11,118 nt of DNA. It comes from Gemmatimonadota bacterium (GTDB lineage: Bacteria > Gemmatimonadota > Gemmatimonadetes > Longimicrobiales > Longimicrobiaceae). The stretch is taken from the NCBI GenBank assembly GCA_019348475.1, contig JAHWJJ010000094.1, positions 1 to 11,118 on the forward strand, written 5' to 3'. This document shows positions 1 to 7,174 of the stretch, in pieces. The stretch's first letter is position 1. Every line of letters starts with the position of its first letter. Below the pieces are notes generated by a model that was not told the origin of the DNA, ran no database searches, and saw nothing but the letters and a program-made list of their open reading frames with translations. The translations under genes were made by a program, and so were the position numbers.

Positions 1-56
1 CCCCTTCACCCCTTCACCCCTTCACCCCTTCACCCCTTCACCCCTTCACCCGTTCT
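1..56. repeat. Octamer tandem array A (CCCCTTCA)x6 plus one decayed unit
   Basis: Six perfect copies of CCCCTTCA fill positions 1-48, followed by a decayed unit CCCGTTCT at 49-56. The array starts at the window edge and probably continues outside. Read on the minus strand, the sense strand of the adjacent slipin gene, the unit is TGAAGGGG. The slipin stop codon (46-48) is the TGA of the first unit and the decayed unit codes the last residues. The same unit recurs at 10226-10329. Confidence 0.95.
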
Positions 57-1071
57 CCCCGAACAGCGGCAGATCCGGCACCACCCGCAGGGGCGCGTCC
101 TCGTCGGGCTGGCCGTTCGCCGCGGGCGGGGCAGGGCGGGCGGCCTGCTGCTGCGCCGCCTGCTGCTGGGCCATCGCGGTGGCGGCCATCACCCCGGCGG
201 GGCCCATCGACTCCACCATGGTGCTGGGCACCACCATCATCCCGCCCTTCTGCTTCAGCCCCTCGTACAGGATGTTCATCTGCCGCAGCTGCAGCGCGGT
301 GGGATTGGCCTGGTACGCCTCCGCCGCCTTCTCGAACAGCTTCGCGATCTCCACCTCGGCCTCGCCCAGGATGATGCGCGCCTGCTTCTCACGCGCGGCC
401 TGCGCCTCGCGCGACATGGCGTCCTGCAGCGAGGCGGGGATCACCACGTCGCGCATCTCGACCGAGTGCACGCTCACGCCCCAGGGGGTGGTGCGCTCGT
501 CGATGAGCGCCTGCAGCTCCTTTTCGATGTGCAGCCGCCCGCGCAGCAGCTCGGTGAGCGAGGTGCGGCCGATGATGTCGCGCAGCGCGGTCTGCGCGGC
601 CCAGCTTACCGCCTGCCGGTAGTCCTGCACCTCCAGGGCGGCCTTTTCGGGGTCGTACACCGTCCAGAACAGCACCGCGTCCACGTTCACCGGCACGGCG
701 TCGCTGGTCAGCGTCTGCTCGGCGGCGAACGCGGTGGTCACGGTGCGCTGGTCCACCCACGCGGCCACGGTGTGCACGCCGGGCACCACCCAGAACACGC
801 CCGGGCCGCGCATCCCTACGTAGCGCCCGAACTTGAGCACCACCGCGCGCTCCCACTGATTCGCGATCTTGGGCGCGAACATGGCCACGGCGCCGATCGC
901 GGCGCCCACCACCGCCGCCGCCACGCTTCCCGTGGCCGCTGCGGTGGCGATGCCGGCCGCGGTGGGGCCCGCCAGGGAGAGCGCGGCCAGCACGTTGCCG
1001 CGCGGGACCTTCACCTCGGGGGAGACGATCCCCGCGCTGGACGTCTTGAAGGGAACCAGGTCGGTTGCCAT
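46..1071 (-). CDS. Slipin / stomatin-like SPFH-domain membrane protein
   Basis: This 341-residue protein belongs to the bacterial slipin (stomatin/prohibitin, SPFH) family, membrane-anchored scaffolds thought to organise membrane microdomains and often tied to membrane-protein quality control. A hydrophobic Ala/Gly-rich segment lies at about residues 27-67. The SPFH domain follows (about 72-230), with the typical stretches WERAVVLKFGRY, VDAVLFWTVYDPEKA, ALRDIIGRTSLTELL and DAMSREAQAAREKQARIILGEAEVEIA, the last being a charged predicted coiled coil. The conserved slipin end NILYEGLK is at 267-273. The C-terminus is low-complexity Gln/Ala/Pro (about 300-320), unlike the core. The start at 1071 is set by AAGGAG at 1079-1084, 7 nt upstream. 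The gene sits 16 bp behind a GntR-type regulator, so the two are probably one operon. The stop codon and last residues come from array A. No NfeD partner is visible, but it could lie outside the window. Confidence 0.93.
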   Translation of the reverse strand: MATDLVPFKTSSAGIVSPEVKVPRGNVLAALSLAGPTAAGIATAAATGSVAAAVVGAAIGAVAMFAPKIANQWERAVVLKFGRYVGMRGPGVFWVVPGVHTVAAWVDQRTVTTAFAAEQTLTSDAVPVNVDAVLFWTVYDPEKAALEVQDYRQAVSWAAQTALRDIIGRTSLTELLRGRLHIEKELQALIDERTTPWGVSVHSVEMRDVVIPASLQDAMSREAQAAREKQARIILGEAEVEIAKLFEKAAEAYQANPTALQLRQMNILYEGLKQKGGMMVVPSTMVESMGPAGVMAATAMAQQQAAQQQAARPAPPAANGQPDEDAPLRVVPDLPLFGENG

Positions 1072-1087
1072 GCAGGAACTCCTTGGG

Positions 1088-1456
1088 TTACGGCGTACGC
1101 CGGCCGTGCAGGTGGATGATCACGTCGTTCAGCGAAAACCCGAGCTCCGCCGCCTGGCGCAGGAAGGTGTCCTCCAGCGCGCACAGCTCGTCGTACAGCT
1201 CTTCGCGGCGAATGGCCTCGGGCGACGCCCGCACTACGGTGCCCACCCCGCCCACGGTTTCGAGCACCCGCTGCCGCTCCAGCTCGGCGTAGGCGCGGGC
1301 CACGGCGTTCGCCCCCACGCGCAGGTCCACGGCCAGCTGCCGCACGGTGGGCATGGCCTGCCCGGCGGTCAGCAGCCCCGCCCCCACCGCCGAGCGCACG
1401 GTGCGGACGATCTGGGCCTCGGCGGGCGTGGGGTCCGACGGGTCGATGTGGAACAT
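1088..1456 (-). CDS. GntR-family transcriptional regulator, YtrA-like short form
   Basis: A 122-residue protein with an N-terminal GntR winged helix-turn-helix (about residues 11-77). Family hallmarks are IDPSDPTPAEAQIV at the start, MPTVRQLAVDLRVGANAVARAY for the recognition helix, and LERQRVLETVGGVGTVV for the wing. Only about 45 residues follow (ending near LGFSLNDVIIHL), with no effector domain of the FadR, HutC or MocR type; this matches the YtrA subfamily, which usually represses its own operon of membrane or transporter genes. Start 1456 is chosen because the FHIDPSDPTP opening is the usual N-terminus. No Shine-Dalgarno sequence precedes it. The next gene 16 bp downstream is the slipin, so this is likely its autoregulated repressor. 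The ligand cannot be told from sequence. Confidence 0.9.
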   Translation of the reverse strand: MFHIDPSDPTPAEAQIVRTVRSAVGAGLLTAGQAMPTVRQLAVDLRVGANAVARAYAELERQRVLETVGGVGTVVRASPEAIRREELYDELCALEDTFLRQAAELGFSLNDVIIHLHGRRTP

Positions 1457-1540
1457 GCGGTCCGGTGCGCGGGCGGCGGTGGTCCTGAAGGGATGCAGGC
1501 CGGGTGCGGCGGCGTCAAGTCGCGGCGCGCACCGTGGATC

Positions 1541-1574
1541 GGGGACGGGACAAGGGGACAAGGGGACAAGGGAC
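1541..1574. repeat. Octamer tandem array B (GGGACAAG)x3
   Basis: Three exact copies of GGGACAAG at 1547-1570, with a partial GGGGAC before them and GGAC after. The array ends 7 bp from the stop codon of the hydrolase gene (1582) and lies 84 bp upstream of the GntR regulator. Unlike the other arrays here, this unit carries no stop codon on either strand. Confidence 0.85.
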
Positions 1575-1581
1575 GCGCTGG

Positions 1582-2709
1582 TCAGGGGATGATCTCCCCC
1601 TCCGCCGGCCGCCGCCCCGTGGCCGCCCAGGCGCGCAGCGCGTCGAAGGCGGCGCCCACCTGCGCGGGGGTGAAGTTGCAGTGCCCGTCCGCCACGACGT
1701 ACGCGGCGGCGAAGCGATCTTCCGTGCCCGCCAGCTGGGCGAGGGTGCGGTAGCGGTCCATCTGCTCCGGCGGGACGGTGGCGTCGTACGTGGTGTGCAC
1801 TGCGAGGACGGGGTCGGCGATGCGGCCCGTGGGCGTGTAGCGCGAGCGCAGGTACTGCACGGCCGCGGGATCCGGCGCGTAGCGGCGCACGCCGCGCGCG
1901 CTCGCGGTGTCGTCGCCCAGGCCGCGGTAGACGGTGCCGCGGTTGTCGAACGGGTTGCCACCCGCGCGCTCCTCCAGCTCCCGCAGGATGGTGGCGAAGA
2001 ACCAGACCAGTCCGGGGATGCTCCGCGGCTGCAGCGCGTAGCGGTTCGCCAGCGCCTCCGCCCGCTCCGGGTGCGCGCGCACGGCGGCCACGATCGCGTC
2101 GCGCCCCGGCGCGGGCGCGGCGGGCAGATCCACCAGGCCGCGCGGCGAGGTGGTCAGCACCCCCGGGTACAGGTAGTCGAACGACACCAGCAGGTCGAAC
2201 ATCGTCCGCATCGCCTCCAGCGTGGGGCTCAGAACGCCGCACAGCGGCAGCGCGCCGTGGTACTGCGCCGGGCGCCCCTCGATGGTGGCCAGGGTGATCA
2301 GCCCGCCCATGGAGTGCCCGGTCACGAAGGTGGTATCCGGCCGTCCGTAGCGGCGGACGAAGTGGCGCCGCAGCGCCTCCGTGTCCTCAATCCCCTCGCG
2401 CACGGCCCACCCCTGCGCGCGGTACCACGACTGCGCGAACGCGAACCCGCGCGACGTGAATGCTTCGCGGAAACCCGCGTGCCGCGGAGCCGCCGGCTCG
2501 AACGCCGTGCCCACGATCTCGTAGCCGTGCGCGTACATCACCAGGCCCCCGTTCCACCCGGCCGGGATGTCGATGCGGTACGGCGCGCCGGCCACGGTGC
2601 CGCTGTCGGTGACGGCCTGCGCTGCACGGGAGGTGCTGACGGCGGGAGGGGCGGATGCGCACCCCGCGGAGAGCGCGAGGAGCGCGAAGAGCAGGCGGTG
2701 CGAACGCAT
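1582..2709 (-). CDS. Secreted lipoprotein alpha/beta hydrolase (serine hydrolase)
   Basis: A 375-residue predicted lipoprotein: short basic N-terminus, hydrophobic core, then lipobox LSAGC with Cys17, so it should be anchored outside the cytoplasmic membrane. The mature part is an alpha/beta hydrolase. The strand MYAHGYE near residue 61 supplies the oxyanion-hole region, GHSMGG (131-136) is the nucleophile elbow with Ser133, Asp309 in TTYDATVP is the likely acid, and His343 in DGHCNF the likely base, so the triad is intact. Cys157 and Cys344 could pair. The substrate is unknown; an esterase, lipase or peptidase is possible. The protein is larger than a minimal hydrolase because of an insert of about 100 residues between elbow and acid. 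No Shine-Dalgarno is visible before the ATG at 2709. The 67-residue gene lies 72 bp upstream in the same direction and may share a transcript. Array B abuts the 3' end. Confidence 0.85.
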   Translation of the reverse strand: MRSHRLLFALLALSAGCASAPPAVSTSRAAQAVTDSGTVAGAPYRIDIPAGWNGGLVMYAHGYEIVGTAFEPAAPRHAGFREAFTSRGFAFAQSWYRAQGWAVREGIEDTEALRRHFVRRYGRPDTTFVTGHSMGGLITLATIEGRPAQYHGALPLCGVLSPTLEAMRTMFDLLVSFDYLYPGVLTTSPRGLVDLPAAPAPGRDAIVAAVRAHPERAEALANRYALQPRSIPGLVWFFATILRELEERAGGNPFDNRGTVYRGLGDDTASARGVRRYAPDPAAVQYLRSRYTPTGRIADPVLAVHTTYDATVPPEQMDRYRTLAQLAGTEDRFAAAYVVADGHCNFTPAQVGAAFDALRAWAATGRRPAEGEIIP

Positions 2710-2781
2710 GGATGCGGGACGGGGCGATGGACCGGGGGATGGACGGGAGGATAGCGCGTGCGGCGGGGTGGGGCAATCCGC

Positions 2782-2985
2782 CTACGGGTGGTCCTCGCCC
2801 AGCGCCAGGGTGCGCAGGGCGGCGCGGCGGCGGATCTCCATGGGCGCGTTGTCCAGCGCCTCGATGCCGTCCGTGGTGAACCCGTCCGCCGGGTCGAAGC
2901 CCAGGCTGGCCATCAACTCGCGGATGTAGTCCTCTTCCAGGCCGCGGTCGCGGATGCGCTGCCCGATCTCGTCGTCCGTCATCAT
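2782..2985 (-). CDS. Small hypothetical protein, 66-67 residues
   Basis: I do not recognise this family. The predicted protein is soluble, charged and mostly helical, rich in Asp, Glu and Arg, with no signal peptide, membrane segment or Cys. It starts MMTDDEIGQRIRDRGLEEDY and ends in an Arg/Leu-rich helix (IRRRAALRTLALGEDHP). Two adjacent ATG codons (2985 and 2982) could start it. Upstream GGGAG (2991-2995) spaces well with the first, and AGGAG (2986-2990) is close to the second, so the ribosome site is good and supports a real gene. It lies 72 bp upstream of the hydrolase gene on the same strand. Codon use with high third-position GC also argues that it is coding. A small regulator or adaptor is possible but nothing shows it. 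Confidence 0.7.
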   Translation of the reverse strand: MMTDDEIGQRIRDRGLEEDYIRELMASLGFDPADGFTTDGIEALDNAPMEIRRRAALRTLALGEDHP

Positions 2986-3092
2986 CTCCTCTCCCTCGTT
3001 CGCCTTTCCTGTCCCTGCCCGTACACCGCGGCCATCGGGCCGTGCCCGGGACAGAAACCAGCTTCAATTCCACGACACCGTCCAACGCCTTT

Positions 3093-3132
3093 CGCACTTT
3101 CGCACTCACGCACTCACGCACTCACGCACTCA
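3093..3132. repeat. Octamer tandem array C (CGCACTCA)x4 plus one decayed unit
   Basis: Four exact copies of CGCACTCA at 3101-3132 preceded by a decayed copy CGCACTTT (3093-3100). On the minus strand the unit reads TGAGTGCG, again an octamer opening with TGA. The array lies beyond the terminator of the protease gene and 107 bp upstream of the 67-residue gene, so it is the one array here not next to a stop codon. Confidence 0.92.
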
Positions 3133-3153
3133 TTCCCGGCTCGGCCGTGGAAC

Positions 3154-3188
3154 AAAAAAACAGCGGAAGGTCGCCCGACCTTCCGCTG
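3154..3188 (-). terminator. Rho-independent terminator of the protease gene
   Basis: Perfect 13-bp inverted repeat, CAGCGGAAGGTCG (3161-3173) and its complement (3176-3188), separated by 2 nt. On the minus strand it is followed by seven T residues (3160-3154). It lies 69 nt past the protease stop codon and is a textbook intrinsic terminator. Confidence 0.93.
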
Positions 3189-3257
3189 CCTCGCCGTCGG
3201 ATCTGTCCGCCTCGCGCGGACCGGAGGGAGCCGGCCCGCGCGAGAGGGGGAGTGTGG

Positions 3258-4964
3258 TCAGAAGGTGACCGTTGCGTCGTTGGAGCAGGTGGTGGTGCCG
3301 GCGTCGCACACGCGGTAGACGTACGTGCCGCCGCCCTTCTGGTTGATGCTGTCGGTGTGCGCGCCGTCGTTGGCCGTGGTGGCGATGCGCGCGCCGTCGC
3401 GATACACGTCCACGCTGGCGGCCGTGGCGCCGGACCAGGACAGGTCCACGCGCTGCTGGCCCTTCACCTTATAGCCCGAGGCGCTGAGCGAAATCCCCGC
3501 GCCCCCGCCCGACGACACCGCCACCGCCGACGAGCTGGAGCCGGTCTGGCCGGCGCCGTCCGTCACGGTCAGCGTGACCGTGTAGGTGCCGCCGGCCGCG
3601 TAGGTGTGGCTGGCCGTGGCGCCCGTGGCCGTGCCGCCGTCGCCGAAGTTCCACGCGTACGAGCTGATGCCGTTGTCGTCCGTCGAGGCCGTGCCGTCGA
3701 ACGAGCACGACAGCCCCGAGCAGCTGAACGTGAACACCGCCACGGGCGCCGCGTCCACCGGCGTGTCGCCGTTCAGGAACGCCGTGTACAGCAGCAGGTT
3801 GGGCGTGCCGTAGGTGGCGCTGCGGCTGTGCAGCGTGATGCGGTCGGGGTTGGCGTTGGACACCAGCGCGCTGGCCACCTGGGCCGGCGTGGCGCCGGGG
3901 TTGGTCTGCAGGTACAGCGCGGCGGCGCCGGCCACGTGCGGGGTGGCCATGCTGGTGCCGCTGATGGTGTTGGTCTGCGTGTCGCTCTGGTACCACGCCG
4001 AGGTGATGCTGGACCCCGGGGCCAGGATGTCGACGCAGGTGCCGTAGTTGCTGAACGACGACTCCGTGTCGCTGCTGGTGGTGCTCCCCACCGTCATCCC
4101 CGCCGGCACCCGCGCGGGCGAGCTGTTGCAGGCGTCCTGCGGGCGTCCGATGAAGTCGCCGTTCCCCGCCGCCAGCGCGTACGACACGCCGCTGGAGATG
4201 GAGCGATCCACCGCCGCGTCCAGCGTGCTGCTGGCGCCGCCGCCCAGCGACATGTTGGCCACCGCCGGCTTTACGGCGTTGGCCGTCACCCAGTCGATGC
4301 CCGCGATCACGCCCGAGGTGGTGCCGCTGCCCTGGCAGTCCAGCACGCGCACCGCCACCAGGCTCACGCCCTTGGCCACGCCGTACACCGTGCCGCCCAC
4401 GGTGCCCGCCACGTGCGTTCCGTGCCCGTTGCAGTCGTCCGCGCTGCCGCCGTCCACGGCGTCGTAGCCGCTGCTGATCCGGCCGGCGAACTCCACGTGC
4501 GAAAGGCGGATGCCGGTATCCAGGATGTACGCCCGCACCCCGGCGCCCGTGGGCGTGTAGGTGTAGGTGGTGGAGAGCGGAAGCGCCGCCTGGTCGATGC
4601 GGTCGATGCCCCAGGTGGCGTTGCTCTGGGTGGTGCTGATGCTGACCACCGCGTCTTCTTCCACGTGCGACACGCTGGGATTGGCCCGCAGCGCGTTCAG
4701 CTGCCCCGCGTTCAGCGCGGCCGCGAATCCGTTGACCGCGGCCGTGTACACGTAGCGCGGGTGCACGCCGGCCACCGCGGCCACGGAGCGGGGGTCGGCG
4801 CCGTCGGAGACCACCACCACGTACTGGCCGGGAACGGCGCGCGCCCCGGCCGAAAGGAGCGGCGCCTCGCCCGGCGCCCGGGCAAGCGAAACGGGATCGG
4901 ATGCGTCCTGGCAGGCGGCCAGGAACAGTGCGGCTGCGGTGAGTGCGAGGGTTCTCTTCATCAT
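3258..4964 (-). CDS. Secreted S8 (subtilisin/proteinase K-like) lipoprotein protease with I9, PKD and FN3-like domains
   Basis: A 568-residue serine endopeptidase precursor. The signal peptide ends in lipobox LAAC (Cys18), so it is probably lipid-anchored outside. An inhibitor-I9 propeptide follows (about 46-110, with GQYVVVV, NGFAAALN and VEEDAVVSI). The S8 domain (about 116-395) keeps the full triad: Asp149 in ILDTGI, His181 in NGHGTHVAG, Ser338 in GTSMATPHVAG, plus oxyanion Asn268 in AAGNGD. Paired cysteines (178/210 and 279/310) suggest disulfides. A PKD domain (about 406-485, YAWNFGDGG and YTVTLTVTD) and an FN3-like C-terminal domain (about 488-568, VDLSWSG and VYRDG) probably bind substrate or surface polymers. 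Two ATG codons are possible (4964, 4961); only a weak GGAA site lies upstream. It is monocistronic, ending in a strong terminator. Self-cleavage of the propeptide would be needed for activity. Confidence 0.95.
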   Translation of the reverse strand: MMKRTLALTAAALFLAACQDASDPVSLARAPGEAPLLSAGARAVPGQYVVVVSDGADPRSVAAVAGVHPRYVYTAAVNGFAAALNAGQLNALRANPSVSHVEEDAVVSISTTQSNATWGIDRIDQAALPLSTTYTYTPTGAGVRAYILDTGIRLSHVEFAGRISSGYDAVDGGSADDCNGHGTHVAGTVGGTVYGVAKGVSLVAVRVLDCQGSGTTSGVIAGIDWVTANAVKPAVANMSLGGGASSTLDAAVDRSISSGVSYALAAGNGDFIGRPQDACNSSPARVPAGMTVGSTTSSDTESSFSNYGTCVDILAPGSSITSAWYQSDTQTNTISGTSMATPHVAGAAALYLQTNPGATPAQVASALVSNANPDRITLHSRSATYGTPNLLLYTAFLNGDTPVDAAPVAVFTFSCSGLSCSFDGTASTDDNGISSYAWNFGDGGTATGATASHTYAAGGTYTVTLTVTDGAGQTGSSSSAVAVSSGGGAGISLSASGYKVKGQQRVDLSWSGATAASVDVYRDGARIATTANDGAHTDSINQKGGGTYVYRVCDAGTTTCSNDATVTF

Positions 4965-5323
4965 CCGGTTTTCCGGGGAAGCGATGGCGGGCGCCCTTTC
5001 CGGCGCCGCGCGGCGGGTCGGTCCCCGCCGAGGCAGCGACCGTACCCCCGCGTGCCGCGGCGCACGTAAGTGCCGCTTTCCTAAACACTTGGCTCCACAC
5101 GCCTTGCCGCCGGGCCCTGGAATCGGCGCACCATTTCAGGTCGCGGTGCATCAGAATGGTGCACCAACCCCGTGCGGTTGGGACACTCCGCCAAACCCCT
5201 CGTCCGAAGGCGCGCGCCCCCATCCCGACATCGGATGGGTCTTCCGGACGCAACGGGAGAGAGTGCACCCTCGCCGGTCCGCTCTACTCGCGGAGGTGTG
5301 CGGGCCGATCCGTTCGGAAGCGA
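4965..5323. other. Intergenic region upstream of the protease gene
   Basis: No convincing coding sequence lies between the protease start and the terminator of the peptide transporter. Both flanking genes read leftward, so this stretch should carry the protease promoter and any operator. I see a dyad with a 10-bp palindrome at 5128-5166 and no tandem array. The half next to the protease contains AT-richer sequence near 5079-5092, a possible promoter area, but no clear -35/-10 pair can be assigned. Confidence 0.6.
5128..5166. promoter_or_regulatory. Candidate operator: inverted repeat with palindrome
   Basis: GCACCATT (5128-5135) and its exact complement AATGGTGC (5155-5162) are separated by 19 nt, and the right half extends into a perfect 10-bp palindrome TGGTGCACCA (5157-5166). 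A further GGTGCA lies between them at 5145-5150. It is about 165 bp upstream of the protease start, where a regulator could act. No binding protein is identified. Confidence 0.3.
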
Positions 5324-5358
5324 AAGACGCCGCGCACCCGGTGAGTGCGCGGCGTCTT
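5324..5358 (-). terminator. Terminator hairpin of the peptide transporter gene
   Basis: A perfect 14-bp stem (5324-5337 with 5345-5358) and 7-nt loop start 21 nt past the transporter stop codon. On the minus strand the stem ends in TT and continues TCGCTTCC, a weak T-tract. Stem strength makes an intrinsic or assisted terminator likely. Confidence 0.75.
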
Positions 5359-5379
5359 CCCTCTACCGAAAACCCGCCG

Positions 5380-6966
5380 TCAGGCGGTGGCGGCCGGGCG
5401 TTCCTGCATCATGCGGCGGATGGGGACGATGAGCGCGGCCAGCACGGCGGCGGCCACCAACAGCGACAGCGTGGTGGTGGTGAACAGCCGCGGCATCTGC
5501 TCCAGGTTCTCGGGGTCCACGTGGCCGCCCACCAGGCCGCCGATCAGCGTGCCGACCGACGAGGCCAGGAACCAGATCCCCATCATCTGCCCCACGTACT
5601 TGCGCGGCGACAGCTTGGTCATCGACGAAAGCCCCACCGGGCTCAGGCACAGCTCGCCCACCGTCTGGAAGAAGTAGCTCCCCACCAGCCACCAGGGCGA
5701 AACCAGCAGGTTTCCGCCGCTGGCCACCACGCGGTTGGCGGCAAGGATCATCATCGCAAAGCCCAGCCCGGCGAAGAACAGGCCGGCCGAGAACTTGGCC
5801 GGGCTGGAAAGGTCGCCGCGGCGGCGGGCCAGCGTCACCCACAGCGCCGCGAACACCGGTGCCAGGATGATGACGAAGAACGAGTTGACGGACTGGAACC
5901 AGGTGGCGGGGATCTCGAACCCGCCCACGTCGCGGTCCGTAAAGTCCCGGGCGAACAGGTTAAGCGAGGTGGGCGCCTGCTCGAACGCGGACCAGAAGAT
6001 CGCGGCGAAGATGAACAGCACCACGATGACCAGCACCCGCTTCTTCTCTCCCCCGTCCAGCTCGCCGAACAGGAAGATGTAGCCAAAGTACGCCAGCGCC
6101 GTACCCACCAGCACGAACGTCATGTATCCGCCGATCACCTGCGCGTTCAGCTGCAGCACGCCGGTGGCCGCCAGCACGAACAGAAGGACGATCAGCGAGC
6201 CCAGCCCCCAGAGCACCGCCTTTACCTGCGACTCCTGGCGCCCCTGCACCGCCGGGTCCGGGTGCCGGGTGGGCTCCATCCCGATGTCGCCCAGCGTAGC
6301 GTTCGCGCGCACGGTGTAGACGATCAGGCCGATCAGCATGCCCACGCCCGCGGCGCCGAACCCGTAGTGCCACCCCACCTGCTCGCCAAGGATCCCCGTG
6401 ATCAGCTGGCCGAAGAAGGCGCCCAGGTTGATCCCCATGTAGAAGATGGAGAACCCGGCGTCCCGCCGGGCGCCGCCCTCGGGGTACAGGTCGCCCACGA
6501 TGGCGCTGATGTTGGGCTTCAGCAGCCCGGTGCCGCAGACGATCAGCAGCAGCCCCAGGAAGAAGCACACCTTGCCCGCCGTGCCCTGCCCGGCCAGCCC
6601 GGAGAGCGCGATGGAAAAGTGGCCCGCCGTGATGAGCACCGCGCCCCACCAGATGGCGCGGCGCAGCCCCAGCAGCCGGTCGGCCACCCACCCGCCCGGC
6701 AGCGACGCCAGGTACACCAGCGAGCCGTAGATGCCCACGATGGCCGAGGCCTGCCCGCGCTCGAACCCGAACCCGCCCTGCGCCAGCGCCGATGCCATGA
6801 ACAGCACCAGCAGGGGGCGCAGCCCGTAGTACGAGAAGCGCTCCCACATCTCGGTAAAGAACAGCGTCGACAGCCCGCGCGGATGGCCGAAGAATGCGGT
6901 GTCCGTCGAGGCGTGCGGCGGCGGCGGACCGCCGCCTGCGTACGCCTGGGAGGGGTGCTTGCTCAT
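5380..6966 (-). CDS. Proton-dependent oligopeptide transporter (POT/PTR2, major facilitator superfamily)
   Basis: A 528-residue polytopic membrane protein of the POT/PTR2 family, which imports di- and tripeptides with protons. The diagnostic ExxERFxYYG motif in the first helix is intact (Glu39, Glu42, Arg43, Phe44, Tyr46, Tyr47, Gly48), as is the second family signature FYMGINLGAF (175-184). Lys150 in GTGLLKPNIS and Glu438 in GELCLSPVG match positions that bind the peptide termini in characterised members. About 14 hydrophobic segments fit the bacterial form with two extra helices between the halves. The reading frame stays open well upstream, but residues before 6966 are Arg/Pro/Ser-rich and unlike the family, so ATG 6966 (MSKHPSQAYA, followed by FFGHPRGLSTLFFTEMWERF) is chosen. 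No Shine-Dalgarno is visible. It diverges from the IMPase-family gene and ends in its own terminator. Confidence 0.95.
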   Translation of the reverse strand: MSKHPSQAYAGGGPPPPHASTDTAFFGHPRGLSTLFFTEMWERFSYYGLRPLLVLFMASALAQGGFGFERGQASAIVGIYGSLVYLASLPGGWVADRLLGLRRAIWWGAVLITAGHFSIALSGLAGQGTAGKVCFFLGLLLIVCGTGLLKPNISAIVGDLYPEGGARRDAGFSIFYMGINLGAFFGQLITGILGEQVGWHYGFGAAGVGMLIGLIVYTVRANATLGDIGMEPTRHPDPAVQGRQESQVKAVLWGLGSLIVLLFVLAATGVLQLNAQVIGGYMTFVLVGTALAYFGYIFLFGELDGGEKKRVLVIVVLFIFAAIFWSAFEQAPTSLNLFARDFTDRDVGGFEIPATWFQSVNSFFVIILAPVFAALWVTLARRRGDLSSPAKFSAGLFFAGLGFAMMILAANRVVASGGNLLVSPWWLVGSYFFQTVGELCLSPVGLSSMTKLSPRKYVGQMMGIWFLASSVGTLIGGLVGGHVDPENLEQMPRLFTTTTLSLLVAAAVLAALIVPIRRMMQERPAATA

Positions 6967-7174
6967 GCCGGTTGCGGTGGATGGGTTGGGGCCGTTCACG
7001 CCGGTGGACGGCGCGTCCGCGGCAGGCTCCGCGGGGCTGGCTGCACGTGGATGCCGGGTTTTTCTTGTGTGAGGACGCGCCAATGTACAGCTTGCCCCCT
7101 CCCCGCGCCACCGCCGCGTGGGGAGGCGCATCGGGCGCCGTGGGGTACCGCGGGCGGAGGAGGAGAGTTCCAGG
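6967..7174. promoter_or_regulatory. Divergent promoter region, transporter / IMPase-family gene
   Basis: This 208-bp gap separates two divergently read genes and so should hold both promoters. The least GC-rich part is around 7059-7092, where TTGTGT (7064-7069) and TACAGC (7085-7090) are a weak plus-strand promoter pair. No palindromic operator is obvious. Confidence 0.4.
7161..7167 (+). promoter_or_regulatory. Ribosome binding site deciding the IMPase-family start
   Basis: AGGAGAG, the end of a longer purine run, lies 7 nt upstream of ATG 7175. It favours this start over an in-frame ATG at 7118, which has no such site and would add an Arg-rich, non-conserved extension. Confidence 0.8.

Noticed and set aside
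1..56. CRISPR array
   Set aside because: The units are 8 bp and contiguous, with no spacers and no cas genes nearby. The same holds for the array at 10226-10329.
2710..2760. Possible tandem repeat with GATGGAC-like words before the hydrolase gene
   Set aside because: The words recur at irregular spacing and with many mismatches; I cannot define a unit, so it is not listed as an array.
3042..5069. Very long open frames opposite the protease (both +1 and antisense)
   Set aside because: They are Arg/Ala/Gly/His-rich products of GC-rich antisense codons, lack any domain, and overlap a gene with complete catalytic motifs.
3258..6966. Protease and peptide transporter as one peptide-scavenging operon
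   Set aside because: A 14-bp terminator hairpin follows the transporter and a 415-bp gap separates the genes, so co-transcription is unlikely even if the functions fit.
7118..7174. Upstream in-frame ATG (7118) for the IMPase-family gene
   Set aside because: It lacks a ribosome site and adds an Arg-rich segment not typical of the family; ATG 7175 has AGGAGAG at good spacing.
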